64,000 nucleotides of DNA, taken from assembly GCF_004353895.1 (NCBI RefSeq), contig NZ_SMOG01000002.1, forward strand, positions 1-64,000, read 5' to 3'. This DNA is from Candidatus Syntrophosphaera thermopropionivorans. Its GTDB lineage: Bacteria; Cloacimonadota; Cloacimonadia; Cloacimonadales; Cloacimonadaceae. A program made the translations under genes and the position numbers. Below, piece after piece: positions 52,955 through 61,835 of the stretch; within the stretch, counting starts at the first letter, position 1, and the number at the start of each line of letters is the position of its first letter. Below the pieces are notes generated by a model. It did not search any database and was not told the DNA's origin. It was given only the letters and a program-made list of their open reading frames with translations.

Positions 52955-53497
52955 ATGATGAATTCTATACCGCATTTAGCTGACCTAAAGCTCTCTTTAA
53001 TTGTAGCAATTGACCGTAATGGTTTAATTGGATATCAAAATCATATACCCTGGCGTATACCAGAAGACCTGGCATATTTCCGGGAAAAGACCTTAAATCA
53101 CACCGTGATTATGGGAAAAAATACCTGGATGTCTCTGGGTAGCACTTTAGATCAAAGGGTGAACATAATTCTTACTCATGACCATAACTTTTATGTTCCA
53201 GGAGCAATAGTTTGTCATAGCGTCAGTGAATGTCTGGAACATTGCAGACCTGAGGATGAAGTCTTTGTTATTGGAGGAAGTCAGATATTCAAATTATTCC
53301 TTACCCTCATCTCAAAAATGTATGTAACACGTATAGATGCAGAATTTGAAGGTGATACCTGGTTCCCTGAAATTAACTGGGAAGAATGGGAACTGATTTT
53401 CTTTGAACAGAAAAAAAGTAAAACTGGCTATATGCTAACCTTTTCTGAATATGTTCGTAAAAATGGGAATTGGAAACCTGAATTACCTGAGGAATAG
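52955..53497 (+). CDS. folA: Dihydrofolate reductase
   Basis: 180 residues. LSLIVAIDRNGLIGYQNHIP carries the N-terminal strand and Met20-like loop. WRIPEDLAYFREKT has an acidic substrate-binding residue; VIMGKNTWMSLG and EVFVIGGSQIFKLFL are NADPH-binding motifs. It reduces dihydrofolate to tetrahydrofolate. There is no thyA next to it. It begins 3 bases after the uridylyltransferase stop, with two adjacent ATGs. Confidence 0.93.
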   Translation: MMNSIPHLADLKLSLIVAIDRNGLIGYQNHIPWRIPEDLAYFREKTLNHTVIMGKNTWMSLGSTLDQRVNIILTHDHNFYVPGAIVCHSVSECLEHCRPEDEVFVIGGSQIFKLFLTLISKMYVTRIDAEFEGDTWFPEINWEEWELIFFEQKKSKTGYMLTFSEYVRKNGNWKPELPEE

Positions 53498-53582
53498 AAA
53501 TTATTTAGCCTCTATGCCAAATAAATATCTTTTCCTTTGGTATACTAATGATATTAATAAAACTTTTAGATGGATATAGGAA

Positions 53583-54863
53583 ATGAAAATATATAAAATT
53601 TCTGCGATTTTAATACTCATAGCTATTCTCTTTGGAGGTTGCGGTCAAACCGTTCAATCCGGTAAAGTTCAAGTTAGATTCTGGCATGGTTTGGGTGGTC
53701 CCTTAGGAGATGTATTAAATGATATGATAATGGATTTCAATCACACTCATAAAGATATTGAAATCATCGCCAATCCTATCAGTAGCTATAACGCTTTATC
53801 TCAAAAACTTTCCGCCGCTCTTCAAGTGGGTAAACAGCCAGACCTGGCACAGGTCTTTGAATCTTGGGCAGCAAAATATCAGGAAGATAATGTGTTGGTC
53901 AGTATTGATAGCTTAATTGCCAATGATCCTGATATCACTGAAGAAGATTTAAATGATTTCTATCCCGTATTTATGAATTCCATCACTTATAAAGGGAAAA
54001 AATGGTCGTTCCCCTTCAATAAAAGCGTTCGTGCCTACTTTTATAATAAAGATGCTTTCTACCGTGCAGGATTAGATCCTTACTATTTTCCCGCTACCTG
54101 GCAAGAATTCAGGGAATACTGTAAAATACTCACCTCCCCTAAAGATGATATTTATGGTGCTAATTTTACCGTAAATGAATGGCAGTTTGTTAATCTTATC
54201 CATCAAGCTGGTGGCACAATAATGGATGAGAATAACCGTCCTGTGTTGAATAGTCAATACGGTTTAGAGGCTTTAAATTATATACTTGGGTTGGTTAATG
54301 TTGATAAGACCGCAAAATCTACCAAAGAGCTTGATGGACAAAATGCATTTCTCGCAGGAAAGGTCGCTATGTATGAAGGTTCCAGTGTATCTATAACTTT
54401 TATGCGACAACAACCCATAAATTTTGCTGTTGGTTATGCACCATTACCTACTTATAGAACTAAGAAAAGCGCTATTAGCGGAACTAATATTGTAATCTTT
54501 AAAAGTGGTAATCCCAAAAAAGAAAAGGCTGCCTGGGAGTTCATAAAATGGTTCACTTCCACGGAAAGAACTGCAGAATGGAGTGCTCGCACCTGCTATA
54601 TGCCTTTACGCAAAAGTGCTATGCAAACTCAGATAATCCAGGATTTCTTGGCTGAAAATCCTCAATTTAAAGATGTGTATGCACAATTAGAAGATGCTGT
54701 TTTTGAACCTCAACATCCCGCCTGGTTCGTAGGACGAGATGAACTTAAAAAAAGCCTGGAAAAAGCCACTGCAGGAATTCTTACTCCACAACAAGCACTG
54801 GATGAAGTAGCAGCTAAGTTAGAAAAGCTCGTCAAAGAAGAAGAGAAAAAAGGAAAATTGTAA
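53583..54863 (+). CDS. ABC-transporter solute-binding lipoprotein, carbohydrate type
   Basis: 426 residues. The lipoprotein signal has lipobox FGGC (Cys near residue 20). VQVRFWHGLGGPLGDVLNDM, LSAALQVGKQPDLAQ, WSFPFNKSVRAYFYNKDAF and AWEFIKWFTSTERTAEWSAR are typical of the UgpB/MalE-like family 1 binding proteins for sugars or glycerol-3-phosphate. It should be anchored at the periplasmic face of the inner membrane. No permease or ATPase gene is adjacent, so the transporter must be encoded elsewhere. GGATATAGGAA precedes the ATG. Confidence 0.9.
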   Translation: MKIYKISAILILIAILFGGCGQTVQSGKVQVRFWHGLGGPLGDVLNDMIMDFNHTHKDIEIIANPISSYNALSQKLSAALQVGKQPDLAQVFESWAAKYQEDNVLVSIDSLIANDPDITEEDLNDFYPVFMNSITYKGKKWSFPFNKSVRAYFYNKDAFYRAGLDPYYFPATWQEFREYCKILTSPKDDIYGANFTVNEWQFVNLIHQAGGTIMDENNRPVLNSQYGLEALNYILGLVNVDKTAKSTKELDGQNAFLAGKVAMYEGSSVSITFMRQQPINFAVGYAPLPTYRTKKSAISGTNIVIFKSGNPKKEKAAWEFIKWFTSTERTAEWSARTCYMPLRKSAMQTQIIQDFLAENPQFKDVYAQLEDAVFEPQHPAWFVGRDELKKSLEKATAGILTPQQALDEVAAKLEKLVKEEEKKGKL

Positions 54864-54922
54864 AAATGTTAACGACCTTTCTAAAATCTTTGACTATCAT
54901 CCTGCAAGAATACAGAATAAGC

Positions 54923-54928
54923 TTGACA
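54923..54928 (+). promoter_or_regulatory. Putative -35 box of tRNA-Leu
   Basis: TTGACA 35 bases before the tRNA. The 17-base position holds AAGTAA, a weak -10. Confidence 0.35.
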
Positions 54929-54962
54929 ATCATTTAGTAAAATTAAAGTAAGTTCTCAATAT

Positions 54963-55050
54963 GCCGAAGTGGTGAAACAGGTAGACGCAGTGGACTCAAA
55001 ATCCACCGGGCTTTTAGCCCATGCCGGTTCGATTCCGGCCTTCGGCACCA
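54963..55050 (+). tRNA. tRNA-Leu (anticodon CAA)
   Basis: An 88-base class II tRNA with long variable arm (CGGGCTTTTAGCCC). The acceptor stem is GCCGAAG/CTTCGGC, the anticodon arm GTGGA-CTCAAAA-TCCAC, and the 3' CCA is encoded. Confidence 0.97.
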
Positions 55051-55171
55051 TTAATAAAATGGAGTGATTAACTTCTAAAAAGTTGAGACCAATAGCATTA
55101 TTTGTAGAACGAAATAGTGTAACTGTTTTTTTGGGGGTGTTTCTTCCCCCTGAACTTATAACAAAGAAAAA

Positions 55172-55194
55172 AAATAACTCGGGGTTATTTATTG
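55172..55194 (+). terminator. Weak hairpin after tRNA-Leu
   Basis: AAATAAC (55172-55178) pairs with GTTATTT (55184-55190) with a TCGGG loop; T/A-rich sequence follows. It may end the tRNA transcript or belong to the PorV-like gene leader. Confidence 0.3.
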
Positions 55195-55226
55195 CTCTGA
55201 GTTGACGGATATCTTTTGGAGGTATG

Positions 55227-56261
55227 ATGTCCAAATATACCATATTAATCCTGGCAACAATGATGATTCTATTGAGCCTGCCCTTCACAGTGGATGCAAT
55301 TTCCCAGGGTGCATTGCTATTTCTCACTTTTGAACCTGGTGCTCGAGCTAATGCCCTTGGTCGTGCTTATTCAGCTGTAGCTGATGATGCATATGCTGCC
55401 TGGTGGAATCCAGGTGCAACCGCATTTAATCGTAAAACCCAATTAGCTGGAACTCATATACCCTGGCTTCAAGGAGCTGGTGGTGGTTTTGATGATATGT
55501 TCTATGAATATTTAGGTTTTAACCACTATTTCCAAGATATCGGTAATGTGAATGTGCAATTTATCCTACTTGATGCTGGAACTCAGGAACAAACGGATGA
55601 ACAAGGAAATCAACTGGGAACCTTTCATAGCTTTGATTTTGCTGGAGGAGCAGGTTATAGTTATGAAGTAATACCAGAACATTTAGGTGTGGGAGGAAAC
55701 TTTAAACTTATTTATAGCTATCTTGGACCTGGTACTGGTAATACTGAAGATGAAGGTAAAACTTTTACTTTTGCCTTTGATATAGGTGCCAAATATCGAG
55801 ACTTGGGTGTAAAAGGTTTAGACCTTGCTCTGGCGATACAAAATATCGGACCTAATGTAACTTATGTTGATGAATCCCAATCAGACCCCTTACCTATGAC
55901 TTTTCGCCTGGGTGCATCTTATCAAGTTATGGATACACCTATGAATAAATTGATTGTTTCTGCTGAAGCCAGTAAAATACTTGCTAATGATGACCCTTTA
56001 TTTAAACGTTTTATAACCGGTTGGGAACACTTTGACGAGACAATGTATGGATTTGGTGCAGAATACACCTATTTGAATCTAATTTCTCTGAGAGGTGGCT
56101 ACTTTGCTGATCAGGCAGGAAGTATTGTTGGTCCAAGCTTTGGCGCTGGGATTCAATACACCTTTAGTAAAAAATATAAGCTAACCGCTGATTTTGGTAT
56201 GATAACTGCCGGTGAACTGACAGATTATAACAAAGTATTTTCTTTAGGCTTTGAATTCTGA
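55227..56261 (+). CDS. PorV/PorQ-family outer-membrane protein
   Basis: 344 residues from the second ATG (55227), four bases after GGAGG. A signal peptide ends near residue 24. FEPGARANALGRAYSAVADD followed by AYAAWWNPGA is the conserved N-terminal motif of PorV/PorQ (UPF0164-like) proteins. The remainder is a beta-barrel ending in VFSLGFEF with a terminal Phe. PorV shuttles type IX cargo to the cell surface in Bacteroidota. The next gene encodes a protease with a sorting-type C-terminus, a plausible cargo. Confidence 0.82.
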   Translation: MSKYTILILATMMILLSLPFTVDAISQGALLFLTFEPGARANALGRAYSAVADDAYAAWWNPGATAFNRKTQLAGTHIPWLQGAGGGFDDMFYEYLGFNHYFQDIGNVNVQFILLDAGTQEQTDEQGNQLGTFHSFDFAGGAGYSYEVIPEHLGVGGNFKLIYSYLGPGTGNTEDEGKTFTFAFDIGAKYRDLGVKGLDLALAIQNIGPNVTYVDESQSDPLPMTFRLGASYQVMDTPMNKLIVSAEASKILANDDPLFKRFITGWEHFDETMYGFGAEYTYLNLISLRGGYFADQAGSIVGPSFGAGIQYTFSKKYKLTADFGMITAGELTDYNKVFSLGFEF

Positions 56262-56283
56262 TTAAGAGAACACTATCCACTTC

Positions 56284-56313
56284 AGCTTCCTCAGGAATAG
56301 TCCTGAGGAAGCT
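56284..56313. other. Perfect 13-bp hairpin at the protease start
   Basis: AGCTTCCTCAGGA (56284-56296), loop ATAG, TCCTGAGGAAGCT (56301-56313). It lies 23 bases after the PorV-like stop and contains the AGGA and CTG that seem to start the protease. There is no T-run, so it does not look like a plain terminator. Confidence 0.85.
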
Positions 56314-59300
56314 TAACTTCAAACAAATTCTAAGAGCTGGTATAATATCTTTATTTCTGATAAGCTCCACTTTACTATATGCTGAAAAAATTAATCTGAG
56401 TAAGTATTATCCCACTCATCCACCTAAAGCTCATCCTTATATACAATTGCTTAATAAACAGCCAGGAAAGCCCTTAGATAAGAATAAAGATAATTATAAT
56501 AAGCTATTAGTAATTCTGGTTGATTTTCAAGAAGAAATACCGGATGACCCAAATACCACTGGTAATGGAAAGTTTCAGCTTGAACCTGATCCTAACTATC
56601 TATACAGTATTGGAAGTCCTCCTCATAATCGTAAATATTTTCAGGACAACCTGGAAGCCTTGCGATACTATTATCTTGCAGCAACAGCTGGATCTTTCAA
56701 TCTGGAATATGAGGTCTATCCTATAAATGGAGCTTATACCTTACCCCATACTATGGGCTATTATAATCCTCCATCAGCATCCAGTGAAACTTTTGTTTCC
56801 AAAATGGAAGAATATTTCAGAGATGCCTTTACCATTGCGGATAATCTTTCGCCGGAGATAGATTTTTCTGCTTATAGTCATTTTATGATTATCCACGCAG
56901 GTTCAGATTGGCAACATGATATATTTTCGGACACACCTTCAGATCTACCTTCTTTCTTTATAAGCGTTGGAGAAGGAAAAGAAGTCCCCGTAGATGATGG
57001 TTCATTTTTTATCAGTTATGCCTGCAATGTACCCTCCACTATATCTCAAGATTTTACCGAAGAAATTTATGAGGGTACAGTTATTCATTCTGGTTATGGT
57101 GCTCTCAATTCAGTTATGGCTCATGAATTTGGTCATTCTTTAGGAATGGTTGATCTCTATAATGTCTATACTTGGCAACCTATGGTAGGTGTTTTTGATA
57201 TTATGGATAGTGGAGGTTCTGGAGTTCTATTGGACATCTTAGAAGATGGGTCATATATAATGCTGGAAGGTGGATTACCCGTTCTTCCAGGAGCCTGGTC
57301 TCGCACTTTAATCTGTGAGGATTATCTTAAATCTAAAGGTTTATTATTAGATCTGGAACAGATACCACTTTTTGACCCTATTTTACTTTCTGCTAGTAGC
57401 TGGAAACAGTCTGGAAATTCATATCATCCTCAGATTCTGCGTATTCCTCTTTCTTCCACAGAATATATCCTGGTTGAAAACAGGAATGTAGATCCTGATG
57501 GAGATGGAGCTACTGCAGTTTTTGCTAACGAAGATAAAAGAGTTATTCTCTATCCTACAGCTATTGAAGACCCGGATAATAGACCTACCTATGAATATGA
57601 TTATCTTTTGCCCTCTTTTCAGAAAGCTGATGGTTCTGCTATGGGAGGAGGATTTCTGGTCTGGCACATCAATAATGATGTGATTTACAATCAAGGAGTC
57701 TGGGATAATGAAGGAAATTTCGTTTCTAACTATCAAAATAATTCTGTAAATACAAGATATTCTCGTAGAGGAGTGGAAATCATAGAAGCAGATAATCTAC
57801 CTGATATCGGTTATCCCTATTCCTGGTACTGGACTGGCACACAATATGAATATTTTTATGCTCACAAACCGTTACTTGACTCTGATGGCTATTTTATTCA
57901 CTGGACTCAAGAACCCTGGAAACCTGTATTAAATAGCAATACAAAACCTGCTCTAAAAGATAGTCAAAATATTGGATCACTCTACTGGCTTAATAATATG
58001 GGCAACCCTTCCAGAGATATGTCCATAACTGTATGTGCTGGTAATTTTGATACCACGCAAATCTTTGATTATTCAGATTCCAGGATAACATGCGCTCCCT
58101 TAATAAAATCAAGTTTCTGTGATTTTAATATCCCCCTTATATTGGAAGATTCCATCCATCTGCTTTCGTATTCAGATAACACCTGGTTTGACTTAATGGG
58201 CAGTTTTCCCTGGAATAGTCATACTATAGATTTCCCCATAACTACTTCAGATCAAGATGGAAATGGATTCCAGGAATTGGTACTCGTGCATAATAATACT
58301 CTTGAATTAATACAATTCTCGCAAGACGATTTAGAAAGTGTCTCCATAAACTTTTCAGAGCATATAACTACAGCTCCTATTTCTTTTGAAGATACTATTT
58401 TTGTTACCACCCAGAATACTTTATCATCTATCCATAATAATCAGGTAATAAATTCTATCCCTTTACAAAATGTTAAAAGACTCGGTTCCTTTGATGATAA
58501 ACTCATAGCACTGTGTCCAGATCTGTTATATATAATTGATACGATTAATCTAACCGTAAGTGAAGAGATTGAATTACCAGAACCTTTTGGCAACTATGAA
58601 CCCGTAACTTTTTGTGCCTTATCTGAAAATACCTCAATGCTGTTTTTAATGTCAAATAAAGGTAATATCTATAGATATGAAAAGGGATATCTGCAACAGA
58701 TATATATGGCTAGACCTGGGGAACATCCCACGCAAATAGGGCTAACCTGTTACCGCACTGGTGAAACTTCAATTTCTCCTACTATATTCTGGGGTTCTGG
58801 GAATAAAATCTATGCTGTAACCTTTGATGGTTCTTTATTAAGTGGCTATCCTTATGATATATCTCCTTTCACTATTGAACCTGAAGCTCACCTAATAGCA
58901 ATGCAATTCAATTCATCACCACTTTTATATTTCCCTCTATCTGAAAGAGGATTTCTGGCATTTTCTCCTGATAATGGGATTTTGTGGCAGTATTCATTAT
59001 TATCAAACGGAGAAACGGGAAATTCTCATTTGATGATAATCCCTGATCATCAACTATCTTCCCATTTATACTGGTATTACACAGATGGAAGCGGAAAAAT
59101 ATATATTCAAGGGAAAAATATCCTTACTTCTGAAACACAACTTTGCTGGAATGGCTTCCGCAATGGAGGAAATGGCACTCTTTATGGAGAATTCAGTATA
59201 TCCATTCCTGCTCAGGCTTTTAATGCCTATATTTTTCCTAATCCAGTTAAAGGAGATAATTTTAGAGTAAGAATTGAAAACTTTAATCAAACAGTAAAAC

Positions 59301-59473
59301 TCCATCTTTATAACATCAATGCAGATTTAATTAAAAGTGAGACTGTTCCTGCAAATGGAAATCTCCAGCGTGATATAATAATTGACAGTCGCAAACTTTC
59401 TTCTGGAGTATATCTTATGAAGGTACAGTGTGGAAATAAACATAAGACCATCAAATTTGCAGTACAAAAGTAA
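56303..59473 (+). CDS. Secreted M6-like zinc metalloprotease with sorting C-terminus
   Basis: 1056 residues if begun at CTG 56303. The frame is open from the TGA at 56252 and has no ATG, GTG or TTG until TTG 56447, which would delete the signal peptide. From the CTG the product reads (M)RKLNFKQILRAGIISLFLIS and so on to LLYAE, an ideal signal peptide, with AGGA six bases before. HEFGH near residue 274 is the zinc site, in a context (ALNSVMAHEFGHSLGMVDLY) of M6/immune inhibitor A-like proteases. The middle is beta-propeller-like. The C-terminus, AYIFPNPVKGDNF through SSGVYLMKVQCGNKHKTIKF, is a type IX-like sorting module. It lies directly after the PorV-like gene. Confidence 0.82.
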   Translation: MRKLNFKQILRAGIISLFLISSTLLYAEKINLSKYYPTHPPKAHPYIQLLNKQPGKPLDKNKDNYNKLLVILVDFQEEIPDDPNTTGNGKFQLEPDPNYLYSIGSPPHNRKYFQDNLEALRYYYLAATAGSFNLEYEVYPINGAYTLPHTMGYYNPPSASSETFVSKMEEYFRDAFTIADNLSPEIDFSAYSHFMIIHAGSDWQHDIFSDTPSDLPSFFISVGEGKEVPVDDGSFFISYACNVPSTISQDFTEEIYEGTVIHSGYGALNSVMAHEFGHSLGMVDLYNVYTWQPMVGVFDIMDSGGSGVLLDILEDGSYIMLEGGLPVLPGAWSRTLICEDYLKSKGLLLDLEQIPLFDPILLSASSWKQSGNSYHPQILRIPLSSTEYILVENRNVDPDGDGATAVFANEDKRVILYPTAIEDPDNRPTYEYDYLLPSFQKADGSAMGGGFLVWHINNDVIYNQGVWDNEGNFVSNYQNNSVNTRYSRRGVEIIEADNLPDIGYPYSWYWTGTQYEYFYAHKPLLDSDGYFIHWTQEPWKPVLNSNTKPALKDSQNIGSLYWLNNMGNPSRDMSITVCAGNFDTTQIFDYSDSRITCAPLIKSSFCDFNIPLILEDSIHLLSYSDNTWFDLMGSFPWNSHTIDFPITTSDQDGNGFQELVLVHNNTLELIQFSQDDLESVSINFSEHITTAPISFEDTIFVTTQNTLSSIHNNQVINSIPLQNVKRLGSFDDKLIALCPDLLYIIDTINLTVSEEIELPEPFGNYEPVTFCALSENTSMLFLMSNKGNIYRYEKGYLQQIYMARPGEHPTQIGLTCYRTGETSISPTIFWGSGNKIYAVTFDGSLLSGYPYDISPFTIEPEAHLIAMQFNSSPLLYFPLSERGFLAFSPDNGILWQYSLLSNGETGNSHLMIIPDHQLSSHLYWYYTDGSGKIYIQGKNILTSETQLCWNGFRNGGNGTLYGEFSISIPAQAFNAYIFPNPVKGDNFRVRIENFNQTVKLHLYNINADLIKSETVPANGNLQRDIIIDSRKLSSGVYLMKVQCGNKHKTIKFAVQK

Positions 59474-59489
59474 TTGAGAGGAGAAGAAG

Positions 59490-60488
59490 ATGAAGAAGTT
59501 TTTATTAATTATAATTTGCCTGGGGTTATTGTCTACTCTTTTAGGACAAGGTATAGATGATTTAATCTTCCAGGAAAATAAGAAGGACTCTGAGCAGGAG
59601 ATAATAAAGGTCAATTTTGAAAAGAAAGATGCAAGGTTGGCGATGCTTTATTCTGCTGTTCTACCTGGAGCAGGTCAATTTTATGCTAAACCTTCTGCTG
59701 TGATTACCTATATCTTCCCTATCCTGGAAATCGCTATGATTGGCGGAATGATTTATTATGATAAGCAAGGCGATGAAAAAACTAAAGATTATGAAAAATA
59801 TGCTAATGGCGAGATAGTCACTCATACCTTCAATTATAATGTAGGTGGAGTTGATTATTCCTACACTTATACCGGAACACGCTATAGACGCGACTATCAA
59901 ACTCAGGTGCAAAATGTTTTGAAGAATATAAATGCTTTTGATATCTATGACGAGACCTTCTTTCGTTTAGACCAATCCGATACTCAGCATTTTTATGAGG
60001 ATATAGGTAAATATAATAAGTATATCTTTGGTTGGGCAGATTGGTATCATCGCTTTGCCACTGATCCCACTTCAGGAGACGGAACCTTTATTATGGATGA
60101 CCCTGCTTATGAAGGGCTCTGGGTTTTTACCGGAAGCACCGACCCTCAATTAATCCAGAATAGACGCTGGTATCAGAATTATACCGTGGAAGACTTTATG
60201 AATGGAGACCTATCTCATCCTATATCTCCAAAGAGCCCTGAAGCTTCACCCTGGCGTCAGGAATATATTAATATGAGAAAAGATGCTAATAAACAATATG
60301 ACTATTCTCATTACTTTACGCTTGGTTTAGCTGTAAATCATCTTATTTCTGCCATTGATGCCTATATTATGACTAATCAAGTTAATCGCACAGCTATCAC
60401 CAAAAATGATAAAATTAAAATGTATTATTATACTGATGTCTCCAATAACAGTCTAACCCCTACTTTAGCCTTAAGAGTAAACTTTTAA
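59490..60488 (+). CDS. DUF5683-like exported/membrane protein 1
   Basis: 332 residues. A signal peptide (to about residue 20, LLGQG) is followed by MLYSAVLPGAGQFYAKPSAV and a hydrophobic segment (ITYIFPILEIAMIGGMIYY), as in DUF5683-type proteins. The middle is Tyr/Asp-rich, and a second conserved block HYFTLGLAVNHLISAIDAYI lies before a barrel-like end (LALRVNF). Function unknown. It begins 16 bases after the protease, with GAGAGGAG as ribosome site, and is the longest of three tandem paralogues. Confidence 0.7.
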   Translation: MKKFLLIIICLGLLSTLLGQGIDDLIFQENKKDSEQEIIKVNFEKKDARLAMLYSAVLPGAGQFYAKPSAVITYIFPILEIAMIGGMIYYDKQGDEKTKDYEKYANGEIVTHTFNYNVGGVDYSYTYTGTRYRRDYQTQVQNVLKNINAFDIYDETFFRLDQSDTQHFYEDIGKYNKYIFGWADWYHRFATDPTSGDGTFIMDDPAYEGLWVFTGSTDPQLIQNRRWYQNYTVEDFMNGDLSHPISPKSPEASPWRQEYINMRKDANKQYDYSHYFTLGLAVNHLISAIDAYIMTNQVNRTAITKNDKIKMYYYTDVSNNSLTPTLALRVNF

Positions 60489-60492
60489 ATCT

Positions 60493-61143
60493 ATGATGAA
60501 ACACCTTGTCTTCCTTCTTCTGATTCTTTCAATAATGCCCTTAGCCGCATTACCTAAAATAATATATTCTGCTACTTCTGCTATCTTACCAGGGACAGGA
60601 GAACTGGCACTAGGGAAAACAACTCAGGGTGCTATTATGCTCAGTGCAGATATTCTGGTCTGGAGTTCCTTTTTTGCTCTGGAAAAAGAAAAAGATAATT
60701 TGACTGATACCTATAAACAATATGCAAAAGTCTATGCGGGAGCTCCAGAAAATATGCCTGCAAGTTATTATCAAAATCTCCAAAATTATATAAGCAGTGA
60801 CGATTTTAACCGCTATCAGGAACTTTTTGCCCGTAACTATTATTTAATTTATTCTTATAATCCAGAAGGCTATGAAGCTTATATTTTAGCCAATACCTAT
60901 AGTGATGAAGAAGGTTGGAGCTGGCAAAACCAGACTTATCAAAATCATTATAAAAAGTTGCGCAGAAGAACTCAAAAAGCTAAAATCTATCAAAATCTGA
61001 GTGTTGGAGCCTTGCTCCTAAATCGGGTTGTCAGTGTCATAGATGTGTCTCTTACCAATCAAAAAGCAAAAGAGCCATTATCAATCTATTTTACTCCTAC
61101 CTCCAATAATGGTTTAATGTTCAATGTCCAGCTGGAGTATTAA
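60493..61143 (+). CDS. DUF5683-like exported/membrane protein 2
   Basis: 216 residues. The signal peptide is short. SATSAILPGTGELALGKTTQ plus a hydrophobic segment matches the LPGAGQFY region of its neighbour. Then come a Tyr/Asn-rich helical middle, a C-terminal NRVVSVIDVSL block, and an end with alternating hydrophobics (LMFNVQLEY). It starts 4 bases after the first paralogue and overlaps the third by one base (TAATG), so the three are one operon. Function unknown. Confidence 0.68.
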   Translation: MMKHLVFLLLILSIMPLAALPKIIYSATSAILPGTGELALGKTTQGAIMLSADILVWSSFFALEKEKDNLTDTYKQYAKVYAGAPENMPASYYQNLQNYISSDDFNRYQELFARNYYLIYSYNPEGYEAYILANTYSDEEGWSWQNQTYQNHYKKLRRRTQKAKIYQNLSVGALLLNRVVSVIDVSLTNQKAKEPLSIYFTPTSNNGLMFNVQLEY

Positions 61144-61805
61144 TGCTTAATAAATTCAAAGTAACTTTCTTTTTAATCCTTTTGCTATTGTTGCTGACTG
61201 TTTCTCTTTCTGCAGAAAGTCGGGGTGTGAAAGTTTTAAAATCTCTGGTAGTGCCTGGTTTATCACAAATACAGGATGGACATAATTATGGCTATGCAAT
61301 GCTTTCAGCGGAAGCAGGAATCATATCCACTCTTTTTTATTTTAACGAGGAAGAAAAACTAAAAGCACAAAAATACTATGAATATGCCATCAAATTTGCT
61401 CATATAGAACCGGGAAAATATGACGACCAATATTATAGAAATTTGAGCCGTTATAATAGTAGTGGTTTTGAAGCTGGTGGATATAATGCTAAAATTAGAG
61501 AGGAAGCTATGCAATTATATCCTAATGACCCTGTTCAGCAACAAGCTTATATTGATGAACATTGCTATCCAGAAGAATATAGCTGGAATTGGGATAGCTT
61601 AGAACACCGTCGTCATTACAGTCAACTTAGAATTCAGGCAAGAGATCTTCAAGATTATGGAAAATTAACTATGGGAGTGCTCATAGTAAATCACCTAATC
61701 AGTGGAATAGATGCTCTTCGTTATACCGGTAAAGAAATTAATCCGCAAGTATATCTGGATATCAAAGATAACCAACCCCTCTTAATGATTAGTTTTAAGT
61801 GGTAA
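61143..61805 (+). CDS. DUF5683-like exported/membrane protein 3
   Basis: 220 residues. Signal peptide (to about residue 27, SLSAES), then LKSLVVPGLSQIQDGHNYGY and a hydrophobic segment (AMLSAEAGIISTLFYF). The C-terminal block LIVNHLISGIDALRY corresponds to NHLISAIDAYI of paralogue 1. It ends in LLMISFKW with a terminal aromatic. Same operon as the previous two. Function unknown. Confidence 0.68.
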   Translation: MLNKFKVTFFLILLLLLLTVSLSAESRGVKVLKSLVVPGLSQIQDGHNYGYAMLSAEAGIISTLFYFNEEEKLKAQKYYEYAIKFAHIEPGKYDDQYYRNLSRYNSSGFEAGGYNAKIREEAMQLYPNDPVQQQAYIDEHCYPEEYSWNWDSLEHRRHYSQLRIQARDLQDYGKLTMGVLIVNHLISGIDALRYTGKEINPQVYLDIKDNQPLLMISFKW

Positions 61806-61835
61806 TATAAATTATAAAATTGATTATAACTTAAA

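Noticed and set aside
55133-55150. GGGGG/CCCCC hairpin as terminator of tRNA-Leu
   Set aside because: The T-run precedes the stem instead of following it on the plus strand, and A-residues follow it on the minus strand.
56379-56399. ATG at 56379 as start of the protease
   Set aside because: It is in another frame and reaches a stop after six codons.
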